Shown: one piece after another, positions 46,188 through 58,404 of the stretch | Layout: each line of letters begins with the position of its first letter | Position numbering within the stretch: the first letter of the stretch is position 1 | Assembly (NCBI RefSeq): GCF_963583255.1 | Contig: NC_084813.1 | Location: 22,252,002 to 22,316,001, forward strand | Source: Pyrus communis | Taxonomy: Eukaryota; Streptophyta; Magnoliopsida; Rosales; Rosaceae | Direction: 5' to 3' | DNA length: 64,000 bases | Notes under the pieces: model-generated | Database searches by the model: none | The model's input: only the letters and a program-made list of their open reading frames with translations | Told to the model about the DNA's origin: nothing | Program-made: the position numbers and the translations under genes

Positions 46188-47084
46188 GTATGCTGCCTTC
46201 CATCGCATTCGATTTCCCTTCTGTTCTTCTGATGAACAACAACAATAATAATAATACCCTAAGGGTAGTACTATCCTTAGAAAAATATTTCGTATCATAT
46301 TCTCGACCTAAACACCATCGCGTGTGATTAGTATCTTATTTTAAATTACAATACGTGCATTTGATTTTCCTTTTCGAGCAATAAAACTAATGCATCCTAA
46401 AAATCTGTGAAATTTTATTTTTATTAATATATTTTTAAAATAAAACATTTCTGTTTTATATCTTGCTCCCATAAAACGATGGATAAAGTATAAGAAAAAT
46501 CAATAAAAAGAGCTTCAAATTTTTGCATTTTAATCAAAAGAAATTTACTAACTTTATTTAATGATTAGGACAAAATAATAAAATAAAATAAAAACATAAA
46601 AAACACCACATCAGCGCATACACCCCCGCCACACATCCATTAAGACATTATTATTATTATTATTATTTTGCTTAGTATAAGGAAAGATTTCAAATTGAAT
46701 TACATTTCTCAGTTTTATTTTTGTAGTGTCGTTTCCCAATAATAATCAAGCTGACGAGAGATTTTTCAATGTGTTCGGAACACGGGATGAAACACCACAT
46801 CTCTATACAAGTGATGAGATTTTTGTGTTAAAAAAATAAAATTTTCCACCACTTACATAATAACACGTGTTGTAGAAAGTTAAGATTGTAGGTGGAGGAG
46901 AAGAGGAAGGCGCAAATGGGCGGACTATTAAAGAAAATTAAGTAATTGGTGTAGAAAGTTAAAAAATTGAAGAGATACAAAGAAAATTTGATGAGTATCG
47001 AAGAAAATTAGAAGAAGAAAATGTGTTTGGAAGGTGAGAATGTGCCAAGAAAATTCAAGAAGAGGAGAGAGAGAGAGAGGAATA
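46188..47084. other. duplicated AT-rich non-coding stretch, unit 2
   Basis: Matches 28777-29680. (ATT)n lies near 46648-46667. No gene seen. Confidence 0.5.
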
Positions 47085-47255
47085 TAATACCGTTAAGTTT
47101 CATAAACAGTATAGTGTCGTTAAATTTCAAAAACAGTGTAGTATAGTTAAATTTCATAAACAGTGTAATACCTTTAAGTTTCATAAACATTGTAGTAAGT
47201 TTCATAAATGGTGTTCTAAGTTTCATAAATAGTGTAGAAAGTTTCATAAACATTT
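47085..47255. repeat. minisatellite, unit 2 (uninterrupted)
   Basis: About seven units of 21-28 bp on the theme AAGTTTCATAAACAGTGTA. It shows the pre-insertion state of the site hit by the LTR element in unit 1. Confidence 0.85.
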
Positions 47256-47259
47256 TGTG

Positions 47260-48250
47260 TGAGGTCATGTGGGTCTGCGCGTCAAAATTTTTTTTAATAT
47301 TAAAATTATGTTTTTTTTCCATTAAATTAAGTTCTTTTGTCCTTTTTGTTAAATTTAAGAGTTTTTCATTAAAATTTAAGTTTTTTTTTATTAAATAAAG
47401 GGCCTAATTGGATAAAGGTCCTTGTGGTGATAGAGTATTCGGAAGGAAGCCTCCGTGGTTAAAAAAAACTCAGATTTAAAACCCTGTGTTGAAGTTCGTT
47501 AGGATTTTAAGCCCCAAAACAAAATTTCCGTTAATTCTCCGTTAATTTCATTAGCCATGGCTCCACACTCAACGACCAAATTTCCTCCACTGCCACTGCC
47601 AGTTACGAAGCACCCAACGAAAGTTTGAAATCAACTTGATTGTTGCCTCCATGTGTTTGTTTGCACTGTTTTTTTTATTTGAATAGCTCCAATATCTCTA
47701 CTAATTAATAAAACAATCATTGTCAACCAAAATTCTATGAAATTACTAGTTTAACCCTCTAATTAAAACATAACATGAATAAGAAATATAGGGCAGAAAT
47801 GTAATTTCACACAACCAAATTTTGCTGTTTTTTTTTTTCAAAACCTCACTTACATGTAATCCTAACATATTTCTAATTAAAAAAAAAAAAAAAAAAACTT
47901 CCCACTCCCACATTCTGTATTACTCTCTTCCTCTCTCCTTCTATTTCAAAAGCAAAAATAAAAAATTTTCTCACACACTTTATGTGTGCCCATATGCTAG
48001 TGTTTATTAATAGAGCAGCAAAACACCCTGCCCCATTTCACTTCAAAATTTCTTCCAAGTACAAAAAAATGCTCAAGAGTGTGTGTTTTGAGGTTAGGGT
48101 GTGATATCCACACGACCCTTTTTACTTCTCCCACATCTTTTTGGTTTTCGACCGTCAGATCGGATAAATTGAAGAAAATCAACGGACAGAAATTAATAAA
48201 GGGTGTGTGAGAAGTAAAAAATGGTGTGTTGATAGCACACCCCTTTGAGG
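47260..48250. other. duplicated non-coding stretch, unit 2
   Basis: Counterpart of 38800-39780. No gene seen; a poly-A tract lies at 47878-47897. Confidence 0.45.
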
Positions 48251-48266
48251 TTTCCTGTAACAATTT

Positions 48267-48607
48267 TCAACTAAAACCAAAGAAACTGAAACCTGCACCA
48301 TAATCCAGAGAAATGGCTTATACTTTTCCATTCTTGAAAATTCTTGATAAATATAGGCAGCTACTAATGGCAGTTGTCCAATCAAGCTAAGTGAATCCTC
48401 AAAAGTTGGCTCCCTGTTACTTTGATTTATGTATCCGCTTTTCTTATGCTCTTTGGGATTCACTCTGGAGGGCCATAAGAAAAGTGGTAAACTGGGTCAT
48501 TGAATGTGCTGTAATGGGCAGAGCATCAATGGCCTTATACGCATAATCTGAAACCACGGCACGAGTCCTCAGTTCCTTGGATCATGCATCTACTCTCTTT
48601 GCTAGGT
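48267..48607 (-). pseudogene. citrate synthase pseudogene, exon B fragment, unit 2
   Basis: Identical in arrangement to the unit 1 copy (YKAIDALP, MTQF, FEDSLSLI, VAAYIY) and with the same stops and frame changes. Confidence 0.85.
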
Positions 48608-48836
48608 ACCTTTCTTGTTTATTTTTTATTTTTATTTTTTTTAACAATTATTTGGACAATTCAAGTTCCTCCATTAACAAAGCGCACAGAAAGGTGCATG
48701 AAGTTTGTGACAGACAAATATGACATAAAATGAAATGAAATAAAATAGTTATGAGAGACGGGGAAGGGAAGATTAGATGGTTGTAGCACTGCCGGAGAAG
48801 CAAACTAAATTTGCCCCTGAAATCTAATAATTATAA

Positions 48837-49135
48837 TCAGGTCCTTTTGGCGAAGTCACCCGTTTCATCGTCGTCCCTATCGATTCCTTCCAATGTATCA
48901 TCCAGGCCAAAGCCAGGTTTGTTCTCTCCAAATGGAGCATCAGGGGTGCCGAAGCTGTTGTCACCATCAACACCGAAGTTATCCCCAGCACCAACACCAA
49001 AGTTATCCCCAGCACCAACACCAGTACCTTCCTGGTTAGAAGTAGCCACAGAAGACCCTCAGGCAAAGGTTCTCCACCTGGCTTTGCAGCTAGTAATACT
49101 TTCTCGCATTCTAGAATTGACAAACTCTGAAGCGA
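48837..49135 (-). pseudogene. citrate synthase exon A fragment joined to a Gly/Asp-rich frame, unit 2
   Basis: The citrate synthase piece ([20 protein letters not shown], about 49115-49035) runs into a frame with two copies of VGAGDNFG, encoded by a perfect 24 bp repeat (AAGTTATCCCCAGCACCAAC plus ACCA) near 48975-49022, and an acidic tail ending DFAKRT. A one-base frame difference separates the two parts. The origin of the Gly/Asp-rich part is unknown. Confidence 0.7.
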
Positions 49136-49149
49136 ATTCCCTCTAATTG

Positions 49150-50834
49150 AAAAAGAAAAAAGGAACTTAACGAAGAAGCTGACATAAATTTTAATTTTGG
49201 GTTTAATTTCTAATGGACTTCACTACAAGGATTTAAATTTGAATTTTTTTACCATATGGGTGATCTTCCAAATACTTTATCACCACGAGGGTCATTTATC
49301 CAATTAGACCTAAATAAAGTTACGACATGATTTTTATTAAAATAAACTTAGTCCAAACTCTTTTTATGAAAGTTCTATAAAGTATATTTACCGTGTTAAG
49401 TTTGAGTATAATCGTATCCCCATACAATAATTTTATATCATTTTAGTTAGACTTACTTTGTTTCCATTTTACTTTCGTTGCTTTTTTTTCTTCACATATG
49501 CTCGATAAAATGGAAAATTATCAATAACTCCACCACACACTGCATCGTGTACAGTATACTCTGCCTTTATAAAATGGAGAGATTGTGGACCACGCTTGAC
49601 GAAGCCTCCCAAAAATTGACTTGTTCTGTTTTCATTGCTAGGGCCATATGAATTTATGATTTGTTGTCTCAAAGCAGGCACCATTCAGTGTGTATAAATA
49701 AAACAATGTCTGATTACTCTGGTGGAGAATTCCAGTGGTGCGTAGAACGTTTAAGAGGGAGATGAGACATGACAGCTAAGCTGAACATCATCAGTGTGCA
49801 AGTCATCACACCTTCCATTAATTTCGTTGCAGATTGGATTGGTGTGACTATAATGGCAACAACTAAATGTTAGGGTGTACTGCCATTTAACATTTTGTGT
49901 CAATAAAACAAGGCCATTAGAATAAAAATCTACCATGGAGACGCCGAGGACCACGAGACTTCTACTAGCGTAATTAGTCCAAACGCGTCCCTTACGCTTC
50001 CAGTTCTTGTTTCTAAGCTGTATGTGCTTTGGTTTCGGAACCTCGGCTAGGGTGCAGGACCACAGCTGAACACTCAACTAATTACGGCTGTTTGGTCGTT
50101 GGAATACTAGTATACGAGCTATGATCAAGGGACGTCAATTAATTACTATCTTCAACAATGCATAATTTTTAACTTAATTGTTGGTGGACCTATAAACAAT
50201 TCGGATGTAGTGAGTTTGGATCGGTTTTAACCTGATCCCTTAAATTAACGGGTCATCCGAACACAACTTGTTAATCTAATAGGTTACTTGTTTAACCCGC
50301 TTCACCCCTTAACAATTTTTTTTTTTTTTAATTTTTAATTTTGCATTTCAAGTATTAACTTCCAGAGCTTCATTTAAAACCGTTTGTCGTGATTTTCTGA
50401 TGACTATCTTCTTTTGGACCATCAGAACATGGTTTTAATTGTTAGGACCGTATGAATTTATGATTTTTAAGCCGACCACCTACTCCATCAACCATATTAC
50501 ATGAGTTTGCGGTCTCAAAGTAGGCACCGTGTACAAAGACAACAATGTCTGATCACTCCTGTGGAGAATTCTAGTGGGGCGTAGAAGGTGTAAGAAGAAG
50601 ATGTGACATGACAGTTAAGAGTATCTCAAAAGAAATGTCAAATTTTAAACATCAAAATTATAAGGTTTTAAAAAAAAATTTAATGTTGGAAATCCAACGG
50701 TCCGTAAAATGTTTCAGCCAGTGGGTTGGTGGGGAAACCTGACCATCGGGCTATTTAGCATGGTGGAGGTGCTCTTATAGCCATCATGTCCTCACTTAAA
50801 CTGCACACAAAATTAAGTTTCTTTTTCATCTCCA
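49150..50834 (+). promoter_or_regulatory. 5' flank of the intact BAHD gene
   Basis: No coding gene. As in unit 1, two paralogous blocks (about 49640-49770 and 50470-50620) share GTGGAGAATTC and ACATGACAG. Small indels against unit 1, for example about 15 bp near 49660, may make the two promoters differ. Confidence 0.5.
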
Positions 50835-52259
50835 ATGGCAAAACCAGGCTCGGTCAAAGTAGTTGAGGTTTGCAGTGTAGCTCCGAAACCAAGTTCAGGG
50901 CCAGACTCTGCCCACCCGGAGGATCTGTCTCTTCCTCTCACCTTTTTTGACCTCCATTGGCTAAGGTTTCCACCCTCTCAAAGCCTTTTCTTCTACGAAA
51001 TGTCTTCATTCAACGCATCATATTTCTTCGATTCCATACTTCCGAAGCTCAAAACCTCACTTTCCGCCACCCTCCAACATTTTGTACCTCTAGCAGGAAA
51101 CCTCACCTGGCCTCTAGACTCCCCCGAACCCCTTCTCAGTTATCTCAAAGGCAACACAATTATGCTAACAATCGCTGAGTCTGATGCTGATTTCCACCGT
51201 CTAATTTCAAGCAACAACTTTGACATTGAAGTCAAAGAGTACCATCCTCTTGTACCCCAACTGGCAATGTCTCATGAAAAAGCTGCGGTGCTGGCATTGC
51301 AAATAACCGTCTTTTCCAAGGGCGGTTTTTCGATTGGATCAGCTATTCACCATGCTGCCTCTGATGGCTTATCTGCACTCTTGTTTTTCAAAATTTGGGG
51401 TCACCTATGCAAACATGGAGGAGGAGAAGAAGGAGGATCACCACCTTTGCCAAGTTACGATAGAAAGGTCATCAAGGACCCAGTCGGGCTCAAAGAAATC
51501 TACTCAAACGACTGGTTAAGATTAGGTGGTCCAAACAATAGAAGCTTACTGCCTTTGGAAGTTAAACGTCCAGGAGACTCAATTCAAGGCACCTTCGAGT
51601 TCACGCGCGCGAAAATCGAAACCTTAAGGCGGTCAGCGATGAGGACTATGATGACAAAGAATAAGGAGCAAGGTGATCATTCAAAACTATTTCATTTATC
51701 GACATTTTCGCTAACATGCGCCTATACATGGGTTTGCTTAGTCAGGGCTGAGGAGACCAAAACAGAGAGAGTATTTTTCATCATTCCTGTGGACTGCCGG
51801 TCACGCTTAGACCCTCCTCTACCGCCAACTTATTTCGGGAGCTGTATCGCAGGACATCTAGCAGTTGCGGAAACAAATGACTTATTGGGAGAAGATGGGA
51901 TGTTTGTGGCCTTGAAAGCAATTAGCGACGTGATAAAAAGTTTGGACAAGACCCTTTTGGAGGGGGCAGAGACTTGGGTATCAAGAATGTTCAATACACT
52001 GCAGCCCAATGCTGATAGAATAATTCCCGCTGCTGGTTCACCCCGGTTTGAGTTTTATGATGCAGCTGATTTCGGATGGGGAAGACCAACAAAGCACGCG
52101 TTAGTTTCGATAGATAACACAGGGACAATGTCTTTTCAAGAGAGCAAGAATGGTGATGGTGGAGTTGAGGTCGGGTTGGTTTTGAAAAAACATTACATGG
52201 AGGCTTTCGCTTCTCTATTTGCTAAAGGTCTTGAAGAAAATTTAACCCGCATGCAGTAG
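50835..52259 (+). CDS. BAHD acyltransferase (phenolic/anthocyanin glucoside malonyltransferase-like)
   Basis: A single exon encodes 474 residues, a normal length for the family. The catalytic HxxxD motif is His173-Asp177 (IHHAASDG), and the structural DFGWG motif is at 412-416. The sequence YFGSC stands where the anthocyanin/flavonoid-acylating BAHD clade has YFGNC. Such enzymes transfer malonyl or hydroxycinnamoyl groups from CoA thioesters to sugars of flavonoid or phenolic glucosides in the cytosol; the donor and acceptor here cannot be read from sequence. The start codon is supported by the open homologous frame (MAKPGSVKVVEVCSVAP). It is the right-hand copy of a tandem duplication and the only intact BAHD gene in the window. 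Confidence 0.95.
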   Translation: MAKPGSVKVVEVCSVAPKPSSGPDSAHPEDLSLPLTFFDLHWLRFPPSQSLFFYEMSSFNASYFFDSILPKLKTSLSATLQHFVPLAGNLTWPLDSPEPLLSYLKGNTIMLTIAESDADFHRLISSNNFDIEVKEYHPLVPQLAMSHEKAAVLALQITVFSKGGFSIGSAIHHAASDGLSALLFFKIWGHLCKHGGGEEGGSPPLPSYDRKVIKDPVGLKEIYSNDWLRLGGPNNRSLLPLEVKRPGDSIQGTFEFTRAKIETLRRSAMRTMMTKNKEQGDHSKLFHLSTFSLTCAYTWVCLVRAEETKTERVFFIIPVDCRSRLDPPLPPTYFGSCIAGHLAVAETNDLLGEDGMFVALKAISDVIKSLDKTLLEGAETWVSRMFNTLQPNADRIIPAAGSPRFEFYDAADFGWGRPTKHALVSIDNTGTMSFQESKNGDGGVEVGLVLKKHYMEAFASLFAKGLEENLTRMQ

Positions 52260-53170
52260 CATACTACTAAAGTTTGTTTCTACGCAAATTTCATTTTTTT
52301 TCTTAGTTTAATTTATGTGTTGTCATGTGATTTGCAAAGTTTCATTTCTAATAAAAAAAATGAATAAACACTCTGAAGAAACTTTGGTGCTAGAGAAAAA
52401 TCATTGAAATTATTAGCATAATATTCTCTGAACAGCCGCTGATTATACGATCAGACACTGTTCTTGCTTCAAATGACAAGTTTAAGAAAGATCAACCAAA
52501 AAACAAAGAATCACAGAACAAAAAAGGGAACACAAAAGGAACATCCTATATCAATTGAATTGTTTTGAGTATCCAATACTAGAATTCTTTTTCTTTAATT
52601 GCTTAAAAGATCTTGAATTTCTCCATCTATTTTCAATTGATTTTGAGTAAGATACTAATCTTCCCTTGAGTTGGTGTTAGTGCATTTTTAATATTAAACA
52701 AATTAATTATAATTGTCATTATTTGTTGTCTGAAAATTAAGATGGTTGTCATTATTTGTTGTTACTAGGAAATTAAGATGAAGTAGCTTTTCATATTTTG
52801 TAACTCTTGTAACCTTTTTATATTATCCCACTAGCAATTTCCTCTACAACAATTATTCTTCATTCTCCATCTTTTCTATTTTTACTTATTGGCCAAAAAA
52901 GGGTGTTTGTGTGGTGGAGCTTTACACTCTTCCTTTTTTGTGCATATAGATTTTAGTCACACAACGATTCACTTGGGTTGTTGTATTCTGGAGAGGATAA
53001 GTTAAGAGATATATCATTGCACCGGTTTGTAGACTTTTGTCAAACCGTAGTGGACTTGAATCTTCTTAAAGAAAACGAGGTACATGCGCCTCAGTCTAAT
53101 TATCTAAGTGTTTTGCATAAAAATATTATAATTTTCTTGTAATTTTCTCAACAGTAGGTTTATTAGTTTT
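52260..53170. other. intergenic region downstream of the BAHD gene
   Basis: Holds the probable 3' untranslated region. AT-rich, with a direct repeat of GTTGTCATTATTTGTTGT near 52700-52762. No coding frame seen. Confidence 0.4.
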
Positions 53171-53174
53171 ATAA

Positions 53175-53560
53175 ACTTGATTTAAAACCGTTTATCATGA
53201 TTTTCTGATGACTGTCTTCTTCTAATTTTTAATTTTGCATTTCAAGTATTAACTTCCAGAGCTTCATTTTAAACCGTTTATCATGTTTTTCTGATGACCA
53301 TATTCTTTTGGACCATCAGGACATGGTTTTAATTGCTAGGGCCGTATGAATTTATGATTTTTTAGCCGACCACCTACCCCATCAACCATATTACCTGAGT
53401 TTGTGGTCTCAAAGTAGGCACCATTAATTGTGTACAAAGAAAATAATGTCTGATCACTACTGTGGAGAATTCTAGTGGGGTGTAAAACGTGTAAGAAGAA
53501 GATGGGACATGACAGCTAAGAATATCTCTAAAAGAGATGTCAAATTTTAAACATCAAAAT
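53175..53560. repeat. third copy of the BAHD 5' flank, gene absent
   Basis: Collinear with 42200-42570 and 50310-50670, including TTAACTTCCAGAGCTTCATT, CATCAACCATATTAC and GTCAAATTTTAAACATC. It ends abruptly at 53565, and no acyltransferase sequence follows. A short inner duplication of AAACCGTTTATCATG occurs near its start. Confidence 0.9.
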
Positions 53561-54799
53561 TATAATTGATAGCTTATTTGACAATTTGACATTTTGTATA
53601 ATATTTTGTTCTACCTGATATGTTAAATAATAATGTTATTTAATAAAAAATTTATCTTTTTGTGAGGTCCAATAATTAAGGCAACCAATCAAATATTTAA
53701 AAAACATAATAACATTTATTATATATTATATTAATCTATTAAAATATTATTTAATAAATTTGACATCTGCTGTCAAATTTGACAACAAAAGGTTTTGCCT
53801 TCAAATGACTCAGCGCCACCTAAGAAATTAAAGGCTCGGTTGAAGAGAGTTTGCTGCCATATTTTACTGTTGTATACCTACGTGACAATTTTAACATCTC
53901 CTTTGAAGATGCACTAAATTGAACATCATCAGTGTGCACGTCATCACATCTAGTTGCATACTAGCAAAAGAGCCCGCGTTGCTGCAGGTTTACAATTTTG
54001 TTTAAACACACTAACAACAATGTTTACATCTCTATTTACTTGTATAAATATGTACATTCATATTTACAATCCCATTTACACAAATATACTATTCAGAACT
54101 TCCGACTCTCTTCGTTGAAACTTCAGAGGTTTTTTCCCCTTGCTTAGAAATTGGATAAAACTGTAATTATTGAGGTGATTTTTTTTAATTGCTAAAAATT
54201 TGGATACTTTCTTCAGTTAGTTTTCAAATACATTTAATAAGAAATGTCAAAAACAAATATATGCTGATCTACAAATTTTAAGTACGCCATGAAGAGAAAA
54301 ATAATAATTACAACTTACACATGTTAAAGCAAACATACGAGGAGAAAGTAGACTCTTCAAATTGCTAATCTCACATTTTCCTCTAAGCTAACCACAATTC
54401 TTAGCCTGCATGTATGAATAAAGGTTAGAATTCACATCTTATGGTAAACAGAAATATACTCTCGTTCTGCTAAATTGTAAACTGAGAAAAACAAATGCAT
54501 AGATGTAGGAAAAGATTTATAAGATCCTAAAAAATGTAAAAAAAAAAAGGGTAATCATCCTTTTATAAATGCTTTATTATACTTTGTACCTGACCAAACA
54601 TTGCATCTATGTGTAAAAAAACATGAGGATAGAACTTGCAGTGTTCTTAAAACGCATACCCAATTGCTTGATGTTTTGAGGCTGCCAACTCATTAGTCAT
54701 TGCAGCAAATTTGGAATTGAAACATCTTTCGAACCACAGATATCATGAATTCTCTATAACTGGTGCAAACTTCCCAATATAAATAATAAAGACAAATGC

Positions 54800-55087
54800 A
54801 TAATCTTGAGTACCTTGTATACAGTTCCAAAACCGCCTCGACCTATCTTACTACTCGGATGAAAGTCGCGGATCTTAATTCATTGTAGGAGAAAGCCTTG
54901 ACATTTTCCAGCAGAATCACATGAAGAAAAAAAAAACCACAGTACGGAGGTAAAAAAATAACAAAACCAGAAAGTGGGAACATTTAACCACGTCTGTACC
55001 ATCAAGATCATGGCCAAATCGACCAGAACCAGAACCAGATTTCCTTTTCCTCTCAGCAACCGAAGCAACAAAGCAGCTGCAACACAT
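54800..55087 (-). pseudogene. receptor-like cytoplasmic kinase fragment (CRPK1-like), N-terminal part
   Basis: The minus frame starts MCCSCFVASVAERKRKSGSG and, past a likely intron, reads NVKAFSYNELRSAT, a frame change, then FHPSSKIGRGGFGTVYK. The last segment is the ATP-binding glycine loop of plant Ser/Thr kinases, and the order fits the cold-responsive kinase CRPK1 and relatives. Nothing beyond the glycine loop is present, so no kinase activity is possible. It lies in the first sub-element of the composite insertion. Confidence 0.7.
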
Positions 55088-55420
55088 ATTAACTTGTCCA
55101 CAATAATCAAATCCTACCTTCTGGGTTCTCTCTAATGTACAGAAAAACAGCTCCCTTTTGATCAAAGAGCCCTCCCTAATCAGATTTGGACCGACCCATT
55201 TTGCCGAAATCCTAAATTTCACAACCAAATAATCACAGAAATTTCCTTAAAACACCAAAAGTTCAAACTAATAAAATTTGAAAATTCGAAAAAACGCACC
55301 TCATGGATTTGCAGATTACCAATCAAGTTTTGATGTCCTGATTTCCTTTAGCATCTGTTTCTGTCAGCAACCAAGAAGAGCGAGAGAGAGCTTGAAATTC
55401 TCCGTTTAAAAAAAAAAAAA

Positions 55421-55538
55421 AGAATTGTTATTAGCACTCCAAAAATCTCATTCTACACTACAAACTTTTTATATTGGGAAATAAAAATACACTTGTGAGG
55501 AGTGTTGAATGAGATTTTTGGAATGTCAATACACTTCC
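55421..55538. mobile_element. second, diverged copy of the hAT-type MITE
   Basis: GAATTGTTATTAGCACTCC at the left and AGATTTTTGGAATGTCAATA at the right, with AAATACACTTGTGAGGAGTG inside, match the element at 579-699. The right end is more degraded and no target duplication is clear. Confidence 0.8.
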
Positions 55539-55559
55539 TAATATATATATAAAGATGCT

Positions 55560-56380
55560 CTTTTATGGAGATTCTGAGACGACCCACGATAGTGGAGGTG
55601 CTGGGCGAGTTGATGATGTTCATAACCCCTCTGTGGATTGTTGTGAATGTTATTAGGGGTTTTGTTGGGTGGGCGTGGAAGCCCAAATGAGTGAGCTTGT
55701 TTGGTCGAGAGCTGTGTAGAAATCAAATGATATCAACGAGGATTTTCAAGATTCCATATGTAAGGAAGAGAGAAGAAATCTACCTTTGGGGGCGTCTGAG
55801 TGGTGGTGGTGGCTGCTGGAATTGAGAGAGAACTAAAGAGATTTTGGTTCCGGGTTTTTTGAGAGAGCTGAAGAGACCGAGATATCTCTACTAGAAGCAG
55901 TAGAAAAGCTTTCCGCAATGACCAACCAAGGGAAAAATCGCCACCCCACTATAAAATCACATCAAAATCAGAAAACACTGAAGAAAATGAGGGGCAAATC
56001 CGTCCGCACACTATAGATCAATTGTAACCCAAAAACTGAGTTTTAGTATATATAACTAGAAATTGATGCCCGCGCGTTGCTGCGGGATTAGAAATTGTAT
56101 GGAAGATTGATAAGCTAATTCTAAATCATCAAGTTTGCAACTGCATTGCATGACAATCAATTGAAACGTTTTCTCTAAATTATTAAATAGCATTTAGTAT
56201 AAACTGACTTGCAAGTTCAAATGCAAGAATGCAAATGAAGATAAATTGTGATATTCCATACACATCAAACTTCATTTAGGAAACTGAAAACCATAAAAAA
56301 TAAATTGATAAACAGACAAAGATGGTTCACAATTATAAATGTTGAATGCTAATAAAACATATAATACAATGATCTCGGTT
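55560..56380. other. inside the composite insertion: boundary of sub-elements
   Basis: No gene recognised. Contains the end of sub-element 1 (56042) and the GC-rich start motif of sub-element 2 (56068). The minus frames at 55453-55918 lack known domains. Confidence 0.35.
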
Positions 56381-56390
56381 TCTCTCATAA

Positions 56391-57835
56391 TTATAAAATG
56401 TTGAATGTAAACACCATACCCAAATTACCTGTCAAACCAATCAAAATTTCCACTCCTTGGTTAATATCAGAGAATGCCAAATCCAAATCCATGAACCCCA
56501 CACTATGAACCGATTCCTTACCAAAGTTATAGCAAATATTGTTATCCAATTCCAATAATGTTGTTATAGTACTCCTTGAAAATGCATGAGTTGGTATATC
56601 CATCTCTCTCTCTAAGAGTAATTGTTAACAGTAATTATAATAACAGGCTAAAAGCACTGTCAACTATGTTATCAAGGAAAACAAATGTCAATGAGAAATG
56701 AAGATAAATGACTTACTGGTGCACTCAAGAAATTGAGAATCATTAGGTGCAAATGGCCTCCGATGGGATCGCCTCCAATTCTCAGGTGCTACTCTGAGGA
56801 TAGCTTCTGTTCAATACAGCTATGCAAGAATAGTCTTCAATACTTAAGCAGGATTGGAAACAGGGAAGTAGCGTATTAAAGCATTAAAATAAGGTTAGTT
56901 GGCCAAAAGTTGTTAATTTCTTGTGTAATTAACCAGTTTGAAAAATAGCCATTCTCCAAAATATAAAAAACACCTGACAATTTACACTCTTATAGTGAAG
57001 GCAATTTTCATAATGTGGATTCCATTTTGTAGAAGGCAAGCATAAATGAATTAATTATGACAGAGATGGCATTGTAGATGCTGGAAATCATGGAACCAAA
57101 AAGAATCATGACAGAGAAAAAAAGCATTATTTGTCATCAATTCAAGGTACTATAAAAAGAAACTATACATGCGCAGTGGTTAAAGGTACCAATCCTTGGT
57201 GATCAGCCAAATAGTGCCTCAAGTTGTTCTTTTGGGGAGCTCATGACTATGCCTTGACCCCTTTGTTTGCCCCTTTGTTGTCTAAAGTCCTGCTCTTAGC
57301 TCTTTTCTTGGGGTCTGATCAAATAATTAAAAGTTGTAAATTAGAGCCTAATTAATTTATGTGAACAAAGTAAATCAAGTAAAGGGCAAAGAACAAAAAT
57401 TAAGAATTGTAACTTACATTGAAGGCAGATTCAATAATGTCATCGCTGAAATGTTGAAGTATGACTTGGGATTTCCAAAACCAGCAGGGCAGAATTCCTG
57501 CAGAAATTAAAGCAATGGTAAAACAAAATTGAAGTTTTTGTGTGAAAATTTAATTGGATTTGTAGGTAATTAATTGCTCAAACAAGTAAAAATATAAATT
57601 ACCAAAACTAATATTGACGAAATGAAGTGATGATCTTGGTTACCTCAAATCATCCAGAACTGTTAACAGAACGGATGAGCTTTGCAATGTGAAGAGGTTC
57701 ATCATTGTTATTGTTAATTAAGTAAATAGAAGCCCTGCAGGAACTCTAATCACATCTCTACGTTCCATGTTGTAGGAGTCCTTTCTATCTTTCATCAGAA
57801 GAGTACAGGTAAATTGTCCTGAAATAGCAAAGCAA
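56391..57835 (-). pseudogene. vicilin-like (7S globulin, cupin) seed storage protein fragment
   Basis: On the minus strand, spread over several exon-like blocks: SGQFTCTLL and KDSYNMERRDVIRVPAG (57820-57740), NNNNDEPLHIAKLIRSVNSS (about 57715-57660), EFCPAGFGNPKSYFN and a shifted DDIIESAFN (57500-57425), QQRGKQRGQGIVMSSPKEQ (about 57290-57220), and FMDLDLAFSDINQG (about 56500-56455). This is the order of the two-cupin vicilin proteins that store nitrogen in seed protein bodies. Stops, frame changes and missing blocks make it non-functional. It sits in the second sub-element of the composite insertion. Confidence 0.75.
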
Positions 57836-58129
57836 CAAAAAAAAAATGAAGATATTAGTGTTTATGATAATATAAATTCATATAAGAAAAATGAGTGTTA
57901 ACGAAGATATTAAACCCTAATCTCAAAAGGGTCTCCTCCACAACTGAAAATCTCCACATTAAAATTTAAAATTTCAGTGCTTTCAAACAACCAACAAAAT
58001 AAGAAACTACCAAGAAACAACATTGATCTTTGCAACACAATTTTTTATATCTTCAAAGTATAATCTTTCATACAATATATAAAAGTACATAATTTAACAT
58101 TGCAACACAATCTTGCATGTCTTGTAGGG

Positions 58130-58335
58130 TAATTTTGATTTCATCGGTTGCTTTTGGGTACCCTTAAGGCAATGCAAGCATTCATAAAATGTTTGCACAT
58201 GATTAAATCTTCTACAATTTTTGGATCAAACCCTTCATTCTTTTCGTCACAATTAAAAGCTTTCAGACAATTTTGCACCTCATTATCCGTATCATAAACA
58301 TACAATTGAGAAAATTTTGATGACTTATTATTAGC
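58130..58335 (-). pseudogene. fragment resembling Helitron Rep/helicase protein
   Basis: One open stretch reads FSQLYVYDTDNEVQNCLKAF and then GFDPKIVEDLI, resembling the QLYxYDTxNEVxNR...DPxIVxxL segment upstream of the helicase in plant Helitron proteins. It is too short for certainty. If right, it marks the surrounding insertion as Helitron-derived. Confidence 0.5.
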
Positions 58336-58404
58336 AGGTAATAAAGATCTCGTTAAATGACAAACCTAACCACTAATATCTGATATGCGAGTCTGGTAGT
58401 AATG

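Larger units (their letters stand above)
44040..52131. repeat. tandem duplication, unit 2
   Basis: An 8092 bp segment equivalent to unit 1 without its two insertions. It runs on directly into the intact 3' end of the BAHD gene, as expected for the right copy of a simple tandem duplication. Confidence 0.95.

Noticed and set aside
47085..47255. Regularly spaced repeats that could recall a CRISPR array
   Set aside because: Units are contiguous without unique spacers and the genome is eukaryotic; it is a minisatellite.
47008..47322. Minus-strand frame rich in MKL repeats (and 38621-38812)
   Set aside because: It is only the translation of the minisatellite; the repeat units vary in length and would not keep frame in a real gene.
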